This document shows, piece after piece, positions 32,802-43,630 of a stretch of DNA of 64,000 nt (within the stretch, counting starts at the first letter, position 1; the number at the start of each line of letters is the position of its first letter). Below the pieces are notes generated by a model. The model saw only the letters and a list, made by a program, of their open reading frames with translations. It was not told the origin of the DNA and did not search any database. The position numbers and the translations under genes were made by a program. The stretch is from Batkoa obscura (taxonomy: Eukaryota > Entomophthoromycota > Entomophthoromycetes > Entomophthorales > Batkoaceae). Where the stretch lies: contig JASVEC010000060.1 in assembly GCA_030770535.1 (NCBI GenBank), positions 62,001-126,000 of the forward strand, read 5' to 3'.

Positions 32802-34612
32802 TATGATAAGTTCTATTAAACTAGACTATTCATCTTTGAGATCTAATCAAAACTTTAAAGATGAATAAAGCTGAGTTACTTTGTGTTCTTAAAGCATTGT
32901 TTTGTTTACTAATTATACTTTTTCAGGGATAGCCAATTTTTTGGTTGTACCTTGGAGGTGCATAATTCAATTAATACAAAGCTTGGTATATCTTTTATTT
33001 ATTATCCATCCGATGAATATTGATTTTCATATGCCACGCCTACAAACTCTTTACATTATGAACTTTTGGGTTACATACATATCAAACCTAGTTAAGTTTC
33101 ATAGAGTTTTACACATAATGATAAATTGAAAACCAGTTATAATAAGATTTAAAATATCTGAATTTTTATAAAACTAAAGACCATTGTTTGTTTCTCCTTA
33201 TCTTATCACAACAAATCAATAGTTAGTAATAAATATATTATAAATTTCTAATGTTATAACAAGTGTTTTTGTATTTTTAATTTATATAAAATCATTATTT
33301 TTAAAATATATTGATATAATATATAATTATATGTTTAATTAAGTGATAGCTATTTTAAATAAGTTTATTAAAACATTTCCAATAATTTTTTAACAGAATA
33401 AAATATAAATATTTTATGTTACTTTAAATTTCCTTTGAATAAAAATTAAAAATAAACTCATGAAACATTATTTGTATGCAATTTATAGATCCTATTTTTA
33501 AAAAGGATAATTTCCCAGCTGCTTTGAGTTCATAATAAAAACGTCAACTAAGGTTTTAAGTGCTTAGGTGTTGCCTAAAAATTAAAGCAAAGTGCCTAAT
33601 ATGTCGAGAACCTTTTTAACAATGAAATTTACAAAACAAAAAATATACAAAAAGTAACTATATTTTTAAAGTTATTTGAGTGACCTGTTATAACATATAA
33701 CATAAATCTTTAAAGTATTTTAAGATAAGAATTCTAATATGAAGAAGATTGAAAATACCGAAAAGCTCATTTTATTGTTATTATTAATACATTTTTATTA
33801 TTCTACTTGACTTAATTCCAATCTTATCATTATCGAAATTTTATATTTTGAGATAATCAACTTTCATTGGCTTTATTTTAGCTTAAAATTAAACCAGTAA
33901 AAAAGGGTGGTGGCATACTATGACTTATCAGCTGATGGTGGCTAATGAGTGACCTAAAAATCAATACGAATATACTTAAAATGTTAAGAGTCATGTACTC
34001 TAATACATTTTCATCTGTTTGGTATCCTTTATGGTAAATAAACATAAGTATTCCATATTGCATAATATGGATTAAGAAGAGAAGTATTCTTTACTTTAAT
34101 ATTGTTTGGAGATTTGACACTCGTATGATCCTGGGAAATAATAAGTTTAATTAAATTAGTAAATATGCTCGAATTTAATAAAGTTGTTAAGTGAGTCATG
34201 CTACTTTATCACTCGAAATTGCCTTTTAAATAAACATTCAAGTTACATATTTGGTCTAAAAAATACAATTTTCCTTTTTATTTGTTATTCTCGACTATCA
34301 CCCAATAAGACTCATCTTAACAATGAAAGTGGAAAATAGATTTCTGATATTATTAAAAATGATACATCAAAAAAGAGGATTATAAATAGATGCAGTCAAG
34401 ATTGAGCGAGATTATTTATTCAAACTTGATTTCTTTACGAGTTTTATTTTACTTTTCTCAAGGTCATTACCTCATAATAAGTATAAATAACTTCTATTTG
34501 ACTTTCCTCTTTTTTATTTTTTGATTCAATTAACAGTCCCTTGACACCCTTTAATACCCTTAACCTGTGACCAAATTAATTTAAAACCCCAATTTTGTAT
34601 TAAAATTTAATA

Positions 34613-35896
34613 ATGGCTACTGAAAAAAAAGTAGAAGATTTCCGTAATGAAATAGGTGAGCCTGTAGAAGGTGGAGATGCACATGATTTTGGTAGGACAG
34701 GATCTACCTTTGGTGCCTTTTTCAATGTAGTGTGTATCATTGCTGGTACTGGTACCTTAGGATTACCAAACACTTTAGCTGTGGGCGGTTGGGTTTCCCT
34801 TATTTTTATTGTTTTATCAGCTGCTATTGCTTGGTATACTGGTAACTTATTGATCGAGTGTCTTTATTATAAGCCTGGTAAACGTTTATCGAGTTACCCT
34901 GATGTTGGTGAAGAAGCATTTGGTAAAGTCGGTCGTGTCTTTGTTCAATTTTTCCATTATGCTATCATGTTAGGTGCTTCTTGTTTATTTATTTTATTGA
35001 CTGGTCTTAATTTAACCAGAATGTTTGCTACTTATGATATTGCTCTTGATATGAAATTGATGACTTTAGTAGGTGGTGTACTTGTTCTAATTCCTTATTC
35101 CCTCTTTAAGAATATGCGTGAAGTATCCTTCTTATCTGTATTTGGCGCTTTGGCCACTTTAGTTGTAATTGTAGTAACCGTTGTTACTGGAGTCATTGAT
35201 ATTCCAAACCAAACAGATGCTAAGCATGACAATGTTTTATGGGAAGGTATACCTATTGCTTTAGCAACAATTTCCTTTTCTTATGGCGGTAATGTTGTTT
35301 ATCCTCATGTAGAAGCCAGTATGAAAAATCCAAAAGCATGGCGCAAGATGTTGTTTTCCTCTATGGTTACAGTTTCTGTATTTTATATTATTATTAGTGT
35401 AGTTGGTTATTATGTTTATGGAAGAATGGTAGAATCTCCTGTTTTAAACTCGATCCCTCAAGGTGTTGCCAATGTAGTAGCCACCGCTTTCATCACTTTC
35501 CATGTCATTGCAGCCGCTCCTATCCTTTTATGTGGATTTTCATTAGAAATGGAAAACTCTTTTAATATCAATCGTGATCATATGGGACCAATTAAGGAGT
35601 TCGTGATTCGTTTCTCATTAAGGGTATTGATTACAGGCATCTTAACTGTAATTGCTGTTTATGTACCTTACTTCGGTGATTTTATGTCTTTGGTTGGTGC
35701 CTTAGCTAATTGCATGATTGTATTCGTTATTCCAGTTATCTGTCATTTGAAATTGTACGGATGGCGCGATAGAAAATGGTATGAATACATCTGGATGTTC
35801 ATTGTTATCGTTGTAGGATTGATAGGATGTATTTTGGGAGCTATTGATGCTATCAAGTCTTTAGCTGCCCATTTTGCAGCAGATGCAAAGGTTTAA
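34613..35896 (+). CDS. AAAP-family amino-acid transporter (AVT-like)
   Basis: 427-residue single-exon membrane protein of the amino acid/auxin permease family, to which vacuolar AVT transporters belong. After a hydrophilic N-terminus, about eleven helices follow, starting FGAFFNVVCIIAGTGTLGLP, the TM1 signature with the GxGxLGLP substrate loop, then GWVSLIFIVLSAAIAWYTGN. Later landmarks are SYPDVGEEAFGKVGR, LFILLTGLNL, FSYGGNVVYPHVEASMKNPK (family TM6) and YYVYGRMVESPVLNSIP. Short cytosolic tail. Substrate and membrane cannot be read from sequence; plasma membrane or vacuole are both possible. Codon use is richer in C-ending codons than average here, suggesting high expression. Start context TTTAATAATGGCT. 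Confidence 0.88.
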   Translation: MATEKKVEDFRNEIGEPVEGGDAHDFGRTGSTFGAFFNVVCIIAGTGTLGLPNTLAVGGWVSLIFIVLSAAIAWYTGNLLIECLYYKPGKRLSSYPDVGEEAFGKVGRVFVQFFHYAIMLGASCLFILLTGLNLTRMFATYDIALDMKLMTLVGGVLVLIPYSLFKNMREVSFLSVFGALATLVVIVVTVVTGVIDIPNQTDAKHDNVLWEGIPIALATISFSYGGNVVYPHVEASMKNPKAWRKMLFSSMVTVSVFYIIISVVGYYVYGRMVESPVLNSIPQGVANVVATAFITFHVIAAAPILLCGFSLEMENSFNINRDHMGPIKEFVIRFSLRVLITGILTVIAVYVPYFGDFMSLVGALANCMIVFVIPVICHLKLYGWRDRKWYEYIWMFIVIVVGLIGCILGAIDAIKSLAAHFAADAKV

Positions 35897-36396
35897 ATAA
35901 TAGTTCAAGGACTGATTTAAGTTGAAAGATTTTTGATCTCACTATTAGTTTAAGTTTATTTATTACTGTAAGTTAATAATGTAGGGTATAAAGTATTAGT
36001 TTTCTGTTTTACTGCTCTCTGGTTTCTATTTAACCTTCTCATTTTAATAAAATTATTTTTTTACTTTATAAATATGTGTTTTTATGATCAACTATAGTGC
36101 TATAAAATTACACTACTGTTGAATATAGCTTTAATAAATTTTAATAACATAGTGAGTTACTACTATTTATAGAATTAAAATATAGCTGCCTAAATTTAAA
36201 TAGGTACTATTTAACTGTTCATTTGAGAATAAATCCTCAACTATCAATCTTTAAATTGCTACACTAATATAAATTTATCACTACACAGTAGAATGAACTT
36301 AAACAGCTATAACTCTTAAATATTGACATGTTTTTAACAACTTAAATTTCTGTTTCATCATTTTCAATTTTTAGTTTTATAAAAAATTCAAAAAAG
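35897..36396. other. Spacer between the transporter and WBP11
   Basis: 500 bp, AT-rich; 3' region of the transporter and upstream region of WBP11. Nothing else seen. Confidence 0.5.
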
Positions 36397-38393
36397 ATGG
36401 CAAAAAAAGAAAGAGCTGTGAACCCAGCGGAAGCACACAGTAAGTAAATTGTTACTGCTACTAAAAAATAATATTCATAAGGAAATAAAGGAAACAAAGG
36501 TTAATTAACTATTATAGGAAAAGCACAGCGTAAAAGGGAAGTTAAAAAGGTAGTTTGAAGCATAATAATCTAACAAAAATTAATCTAAAAAAATAGAACA
36601 AAGAAGAGCGTAAAAAGACGAGAGATGAGGCATTGTTAAAAAGGGACCCAAGGAGTGTAGCAGCCGAAATAGAAAAGTATCAATTTTTGGGTAATTACTC
36701 ATGACCATAATTATAGAATGAGTTATTAACTATTTAAAAAGATGAAAATGGACAACTGGATGCGATTGGAAAGTCCAAGCTGGCTCGATTGATAGCTGGA
36801 AAATCAAAGATTGAAGAGTTTAAAAAAAATAATAAACCCCCAAAAATTTCAGGCCCAACTGTTCCAGATGTTGAAGTTAAAATACCAAAAGACCCTCGCC
36901 GCTCATTTTATTATCATCCTACTTTAAATCCTCTTGGTGTACCTCCTCCAGGTATGCCTTATCGGGAAATTGGTGAGTTTATTTTAATTTGTATTATTGT
37001 AAAAAAAACCATTAAATAATGTTTACAGATATGCCACTGGAATCAATTGAAATTAATGAAAATCAAGAAGAAAAAGAGAAATCTGAACAAAGTAATGAAT
37101 TATTTATAAATTACATTAATTTAATCATTTATTAAAGATGAAGATGATAAGGATTTCGATTCAGATGTAACTTCAGATGAAGATTCTCAAGAAGAAGAAA
37201 TAGATAAAAATATTATTATTCAAACGCAAAAAAACGATAAAGATGGTGTTAATAACGAAAAGCTAAAAAGCAATAAAATTGAAAGTAAAACAATTGATGA
37301 AGAGATTGTTCCCAAATCTCTTGGAGAAGTTCCACCATTCGCTATTAATAAAATCCCAAACATAGATTACTTACCGTTACTCCCAAAAGGGCCTCCACCA
37401 AGTTATGCTAAGATAAGAGAGCCTTTTAAATTAAAAATTATTAAATCAAACAATATATCAAAAGAAACCGAAAAAGTTGATTCAAATGATAAAAAAGCAG
37501 AACCCATTGATAGTAAAAAGGATCAAAAGAAAACTGAAGCTCCTAAGAAGCCCGTCAGTAAAGCAATTAGGATCCCACCATCATTACCATTTCCTATACA
37601 TGGATCAGGTCCAGTGGGATATAATGGTTATTATGGACCAATAGGACATCCCATACATTCCTTTCATCAAAATAATATCCCATCTAGAAATCCACCTCCT
37701 GCTCCTAATTCAAGTTTCTATCAGCCTCCGCAATTTTATAATAGGGGGCAAACAAGTAACTTTTATTTATTAACTTTAAACCATACTAATTTAATTTTAG
37801 ATTCAGGACAATCCAATACTAACGTAACAAACCCACAAAATAATAGCATAAATAATAATAATAATAAACGAGAATTAAAAGAAATACCAAATAATAAATT
37901 AAATCAATCAGAAGAAGGAAGTGAACAACCACCAGCGCCGATAGTGATAAGTGCTGAGCCCAAATTACGAGATTTACAAAAAGAGCTAACAACGTTTGTA
38001 CCTTTAACCTTAAGAAAGAAAATGAAAGTGGAACCAAAAGAAAATATAACAGAAAAAGAACAAATCAATAATTTGACTAAACAAGAAATATCATTTACTT
38101 TACCAAATATAACCACTAAACCTAATCCAGTTCATTCTCAAGGCATTAAATTATTTAAGCCTTCTATTAACGCGGCTCCAAATTTAGATGGTCCTAGCGT
38201 TAAAAGTGTTAAACCAGTACCGTTGATCAAGCCAATGGCTTTTAAGCCACCCCCTGTTAAATCGTTTTTAGCCCCACCTCCACCTAAAACGGTTGCTAAA
38301 GAGCAGCCTGAAGTGGTGAGTGTAGAAAAAGCAAATGAAGAAAAGAAAGATGATTATGCTAAGTTTATGGATGAGATTGAAGATCTATTGTGA
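36397..38393 (+). CDS. WBP11: WBP11/NpwBP-like pre-mRNA splicing factor
   Basis: WBP11 is a proline-rich nuclear protein of the activated spliceosome that binds WW domains and PP1 regulators. The basic N-terminus MAKKERAVNPAEAHRKAQRK with REVKKNKEERKKTRDEALLK matches the family start (human NPTDQARKEARKRELKKNKKQR). KDPR and LNPLGVPPPGMP proline segments follow, then an acidic stretch (DDKDFDSDVTSDEDSQEEE) and a Pro-rich C-terminal half (PLLPKGPPPSY, FLAPPPPK). The C-terminus has both family marks: DLQKELTTFVPLTLRKK (human EITRFVPTALRVRR) and the final YAKFMDEIEDLL (human YEAFMKEMEGLL). Five or six introns, including one near 37755-37800. Stop is TGA, rare in this window. Confidence 0.85.
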
Positions 38394-38702
38394 GATCAAA
38401 ACCGAAAACATGAAATAAAAATCATAGGAACTATAGTTGTTTTTTTAGCTTGAAGAGAAGATTTTATGTGAAATAAAGGTATCAGAAAAGTTTAATAGTT
38501 TATATAGTTGTCTAAGTATGTTTCAATAATAATAAAAATAAAAGTTTGATTAAAAAAGATTATAAAAATTCGATGAATATCGATGAAAACAATTGATTCA
38601 TTTATATATTATTATTAAAAACACCTTTTACTAAAATAAAGCCTTTTAAACCGTTTAATTCAACTAAAATTTATTATTCTTCATTTAGCTCCCTTTCTAA
38701 CT

Positions 38703-39180
38703 CTATTCTTTTTTAACATCGCCAGTATCTATATCCGAACCATCAAACATTTTTGGTAATTGTAAACCAACTCTTTTAGCTGAAGCAGTTACTCTTTCTT
38801 CTTCACCTACTACTGGGGCATAAAGATCAATTAAGTGCTAAAAATGATTAATTTTAATTTTAGAATCAAAAATAATAATATACGAAGGATGAAAATACTT
38901 ACTTTATGTTTACGACGATGTTCTAAAAAGACACTAATTTCGTCAGCTTCTTTATATAATTTAACATCTGAAGTCGATAATTCACTCTCTTTTTCAATAG
39001 ATAATGGTTCAAATTTTGATTGAAAATAATTGGTAATAATTGGATGTTTATAAGTTGCAGTCTAAATAGGTTACTTTCAATCTTAGTTTTTTAGTTAATA
39101 TAATAGATTACTTGTAACTTCACTTCTTGTATAAGTTGTTGAAATACTTTACTAGCTTGACTCGATACGATACGTGACAT
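38703..39180 (-). CDS. FMC1: FMC1-like mitochondrial ATP synthase assembly factor
   Basis: About 125 residues in three exons: MSRIVSSQASKVFQQLIQEV, then TATYKHPIITNYFQSK, SDVKLYKEADEISVFLEHRR and, after an intron, LIDLYAPVVGEEERVTASAK followed by RVGLQLPKMFDGSD. The organisation (helical LYR-type body, then an E-R-(V/I)-x2-(S/T)-A-x2-VGLQLP motif) matches FMC1/C7orf55, which helps Atp12 assemble the F1 sector of ATP synthase in the matrix. Stop TAG is at 38703-38705. It is divergently transcribed from the Twinkle gene across a 351-bp shared upstream region; both products are mitochondrial. Assignment rests on the C-terminal motif and overall length. Confidence 0.7.
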
Positions 39181-39531
39181 CTTAAAGATAAATAAGAAAA
39201 CTTTGAATTGGTTTAGTTTAGTTTAGTTTAAAATCCTTTAGCTTTATTGGTTGAAATGCAGATTGGGTAAGTTTTTGAAGAACGTGAGTTGCTAGTGTGA
39301 TATTGAGTGCCAACATATTCAAGTTAGTTAGTATATGATGCTAATCTTGATCTTTATGTATTTTATAATGCTTGTTATTATTACTATTATTGTTATCAAT
39401 CTTCAATTATTATTTCACTAGTTTATTCAATTGAGTAAATTGAATACTTTTAAAGTAAATTACATTGAAACTGTGCATATTTATGATTTGGATCGAAAAT
39501 AAGATAGAAGTATTCTTTGTAATTTAATCGA
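39181..39531. promoter_or_regulatory. Bidirectional upstream region of FMC1 and Twinkle
   Basis: The two start codons are 351 bp apart, head to head. TTTAGTTTAGTTTAG-like direct repeats lie at about 39213-39230, near the FMC1 start. No factor site is recognised. Confidence 0.4.
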
Positions 39532-41772
39532 ATGTATAAATTAAATAAAATACCAATAAAACTAGATAAAGTAATAAAAAGAATTAATAATAACAATAAC
39601 TTTAGTGCTATTAAGTCAGGTAATTACAACTTAATAAATTATATTATAAATTAAATCATCAATTTTAATAATAGTACCAAATAATGAAATAAATGTACGA
39701 TTTCAAGGGTATCATAGTAGCCTAAGTCAATTAAATGAGTTAAAAGTTAAACCTGAAATAAAGAAGGTTGAGCCTATCGATTTTTATGCGACAACAGATA
39801 AATCAAAGGGGACTAAGAAAGAAAATATGAAGCCAAAATCAAGTACAATTAACAAAGTACCACAAAATAATAAACCAGAAGATTTTTCATTTCCAAGTAA
39901 TAATCCGAATACAGTAACAACAAAACAGATATCTGAGTTTTTATCAAACATGGGTCAGATATCTGTTCAAAATAGTGAAAAATATTTTTTAGTTACTTGC
40001 CCCAACTGTCATAATGATTCTTCTATATCAGCTACAAAAACATTTTTAAAACCAGACCATGGTAATTACTTTTGTTATTCTTGTCGTACCCACGGGAATT
40101 GGGAACAATTTAAAATGTTAACTAAAGAGAACAGAACCAAATTAAAGAAACCGCCTTCAATACCAAACAATTTAGGGCAGTTAGTAGTACCTGAGTTGTT
40201 ACAATTTCAATACAAAGATATAGAAGAGAACAAATTTATTTATAATATATTATGTGGCGAAAATAGTCCATTAGATGAAAAGACATTAAAAGATTACTGG
40301 ATTTCATTTTCCAATTTTGAAGCTTCTCATGATCCAGCTAAAGTGAGCAAAAAAGAAAAGGTACCATGTGCTATATTTCCAAGAACCAGTTTATCATCCA
40401 GTGATGAAAATGAAAATCAATATAAAATTGTATCATTTAAAGCCTCTACATTTCCAACTGAGAAATTTGTTACCTTTGAGCCAAAAACAAAATCCGAGCC
40501 TGGATTTTTTGGCTATCATTTAATATCTAATGAATGTGAAGAAATATGTTTGACTCCAACAGAAGCAGATGCTATGTCAGTTTATCAAGCTACAAATATA
40601 CCTTCAGTTTCTTTACCAAAAAATATTTATCAATTACCAATTGAATATATGCCACTATTAGCAAGATTTAAACGCATTTATTTATGGTTTGATGGGGATG
40701 TTCAAGGTCAAAATGCAGCTCAATTATTTGCACGTAAATTAGGATTTGATCGATGTTATTTAGTTAAAAATGAAGCAGCTAATTCAGAAAAAGTAAGATC
40801 CGCTTATGATTGTTTAGCTAAAGGTTATAACTTAAAAGAATTTATTAAAGAATCCAAATTAATAACTCATTCTAAAGTAGTTGATTTTGAAAAATTAAAA
40901 GATTCCGTGTTATTAGAAATTATGTATGCAGATCAAGTTAAAGGCATACCAACTAAAAATTTTCCATCTTTAAATCAAATTATTAAAGGTTTCAGACCAG
41001 GTGAATTAACTATTTTTTCAGGACCTACTGGGATGGGTAAAACTACTTTTTTAAGTCAATTATCTTTAGATTTTTGTTCTTCTGGTGTATCAACTATGTG
41101 GGGTAGTTTTGAAATATCTAATACTAGACTAGCTAAAAAAATGCTATTTCAATATGCTGGTAAAACAATTGGTACTGAGGTAGAAGAATATAATCATTGG
41201 GCGGAAAAATTCCAACAGGTAATTACTATAAATTTATTATTAAAATATTACATATTAACTATTCTTATTATGTTTATTAGCTTCCATTATATTTTATGAA
41301 ATTCTTTGGTAGTACTAAGGTAAAAGAAGTAATTGATGCTATGGAACATGCTGTTTATGCTCATGATGTTCAACATATATTAATAGATAATTTACAATTT
41401 ATGACTTCAGGATTAGGTAAAGGATTTGAAAGATATGAAATCCAAGAAGATGCTTTAAGTGTATTTCGAAAGTTTGCAACAGAATATAATGTTCATATAA
41501 CATTAGTAGTTCATCCTAGAAAAGATGATAGAGAATTTTTAGATGTTGGATCTATTTTTGGATCAGCTAAAATTACACAAGAAGCTGATAATGTAATGAT
41601 ATTACAAAATGCACCAAATGACTTGAGATATATTGATGTTAAAAAGAATCGATTTGATGGTACAACTGGGATGGTACCACTTAAATTTGATAAAGAATCT
41701 AATAGGTCCATCGAATTAACTCCTGAGGAGATTAATGAACTTGATAAGTTATTAAAATCTCATAAAAATTAA
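39532..41772 (+). CDS. TWNK: Twinkle, mitochondrial DNA helicase with primase-type N-domain
   Basis: Phage T7 gp4-like replicative helicase of mitochondrial DNA. MYKLNKIPIKLDKVIKRI is a basic, presequence-like start. Residues about 120-165 hold a zinc ribbon, CPNCHND ... CYSCRTHGNW, typical of primases. A TOPRIM-like region follows: LTPTEADAMSVYQA and IYLWFDGDVQGQNAA. The RecA core has Walker A GPTGMGKTTFLSQL, WGSFEI (H1a/H2), LPLYFMKFFG, HILIDNLQFMTSG (H2), and DNVMILQ with KNRFDGTTG near the end. An intron (about 41219-41280) interrupts the core; removing it joins EKFQQ to LPLYFMKFFG as in animals. A first intron lies near 39620-39676. About 690 residues, similar to human Twinkle (684). Most studied Dikarya lack Twinkle, so its presence is notable. 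Confidence 0.92.
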
Positions 41773-42179
41773 CTCAAACAATTAAAAAAAGACGATAGAA
41801 ATATAAAGTATTTAATTTTATCTCAATAAATTTATGTTTTAATAAATTATATTAAGCTAATTATATTTCGTTTGTATAACAAATAACAAACATTTAAATA
41901 AACTCTTAAACAAAAATACTATGTTGATGAATATTGCTTTATAGTCTAATAAAATTGGTCTCTTTTATAAATATTTACTCCATTAACATATATACTCATC
42001 CTGATATTTATCCCTTATCTTTTATCCTTCTCTCTTGATATAACACTGCAAACAAACTTCAAATAAAATATTTAGATCCATTTCCCAATATTTTTAATTC
42101 TAAATATATCCTAAAATATAACAAAAACTTGATATTAACTTTTAACATTGATTTAATTTTAATAGCTAAAAATTGGCGA
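41773..42179. other. Spacer between convergent Twinkle and NAC-alpha genes
   Basis: About 400 bp of AT-rich 3'-flanking DNA; nothing recognised. Confidence 0.5.
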
Positions 42180-42764
42180 TTAAGTAGTAAGAGCCTAATG
42201 AAAAAATATTAAAAATAGTAAATAGAAATATAATAATTTTACCATAATAGCGTTTACAAGGTCATTGCTATTTTCTTTAAGAGCTTTTACAGCTTTAGCA
42301 CGAGAGACGGAAGCTTGAGTCATAACAAGTTCAACATCTTTAGCGTCAACACCAGTTTCATCAACTTCTTCTTCATCTTCAGCAACTGGAGCTTCAGCAG
42401 TTGGAGCTTCAGTATCAGCAGCAAGTTTGGATTGTTCAGCAGCACGTAAACGTTCTTGAGCAGCTTGTTGAGCTTGAAGGTTTAAGTCTTCAGTTTTAGC
42501 TTCACCTAAAACAACATAGATGTTGCTATCAGCTGATTTGAATACTTGTGGTTCAGAAACAGCAAGCATCATCTTTTATTAAAAAATCGATTAATTTTGG
42601 TGAAATTAAGATAAATTTATAATACCTACACCCTTGGGCCTACGGAAAACGACACGGTTAATAGAAGTAACTGGGGTTAAGTTTAATTGAGCCATGACTT
42701 TTTTGGCTTTTTTTTCAATACGGCTGTTTTGCACGCTTTCGTTGTTGTTTTGAGTATCGGCCAT
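42180..42764 (-). CDS. EGD2: Nascent polypeptide-associated complex subunit alpha
   Basis: NAC-alpha pairs with NAC-beta at the ribosome exit to shield new chains and steer ER targeting. Exons give SRIEKKAKKVMAQLNL, INRVVFRRPKGMMLAVSEP, VFKSADSNIYVVLGEAKTED (NAC domain) and a C-terminal UBA, DVELVMTQASVSRAKAVKAL then ENSNDLVNAIM. The last intron (about 42190-42240) adds ALTT and TAA, giving the usual NAIMALT-type end. An acidic linker, AEDEEEVDETGVD, separates the domains. Two introns. Start ATG 42762-42764, MADTQNNNES. Codon choice (GCT, AAG, GGT, ACA rich) is less AT-extreme than neighbours, in keeping with abundance. Confidence 0.95.
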
Positions 42765-43630
42765 TTTACTATTTTTTATAAGATGTTAAATTGAGTTAAA
42801 TTAGGGACGATAAAAAAATAAAAATTCAAATGATATGATATTAGACTGTTTTATTCGTTAATGGATGTATTCATTTGATTTATCGTTAGCTTAATAAGAA
42901 GATATACTTACTTTACTTATAGTTTTAAAAAACTTTTAGAAAAGGAAGCTGTTCTGGTTACGGGTTATGTTCTACATCTGACAAAATAAAGTTGAAATTT
43001 GGTTTAGCCAACAGATTGACAAATTTAGTGAAATTTATTTCATTTCATTGGATCAAGACTGATTTTAAATTACAAAATATAAAATAGATATGATTATATA
43101 TAATAGCATCTTATAATAAATAATAATATAATACAATCTATAATACAATCTATAATACAATCTATAATACAATCTATACAAGCTATTTGTATGGAATAAT
43201 AGATCATTTTTCATAACAAACTACTATATAATGGTAGTACTAAAAAATGATTTGTTATACATAAACATTATTTGTATAAATTTAAATATTTAATATATAT
43301 TATCTTCGAAAGGAATATATAAGTTACAATATTAAGATTTAAGAATTTAAATACAGATTATCAATTAAAGAAGCACTTTCTATAGTTTTATAACATCATT
43401 TTTATTTTAATACAACTTATTAGAGAGATATACATTTATTAGCTCAATTTTTTATATCAAATAGTTAAAATATAAAACCCTAATACTTCATTAAACAATA
43501 AGAATTCATCCTCAGCTTAAGAAAAATCAACTTCGCAGTTTAGAAAAATCTACCAATAAAAAATAATCCACATAAAAATTCAAAAAAAATAACTTTGGGT
43601 TTAACTTTTTACTCTTTTAATTCACTTCAA
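42765..43630. other. Divergent spacer of NAC-alpha and RPC82
   Basis: Contains a 12-bp tandem repeat (listed separately); otherwise AT-rich with no ORF or RNA recognised. Confidence 0.55.
43127..43178. repeat. 12-bp tandem repeat, four units of TATAATACAATC
   Basis: Four exact head-to-tail units plus a short partial, midway between the NAC-alpha and RPC82 start codons. Likely a young minisatellite. Confidence 0.9.

Larger units (their letters stand above)
32035..34612. other. 2.6-kb spacer with MITE copies, no gene
   Basis: Holds MITE copies B and C and a MITE end fragment. The frame at 32902-33129 starts at a non-ATG codon and has no coding character. The remainder is AT-rich and featureless; the last part should contain the transporter promoter. 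Confidence 0.6.

Noticed and set aside
32902-33129. Small frame in the MITE-bearing spacer
   Set aside because: Begins at TTG and has no coding signs.
43476-43483. AACCCTAA (telomere-box-like) upstream of RPC82, and TTAGGG near the NAC-alpha start
   Set aside because: One or two such 8-mers and several TTAGGG 6-mers are expected by chance in 64 kb of this composition.
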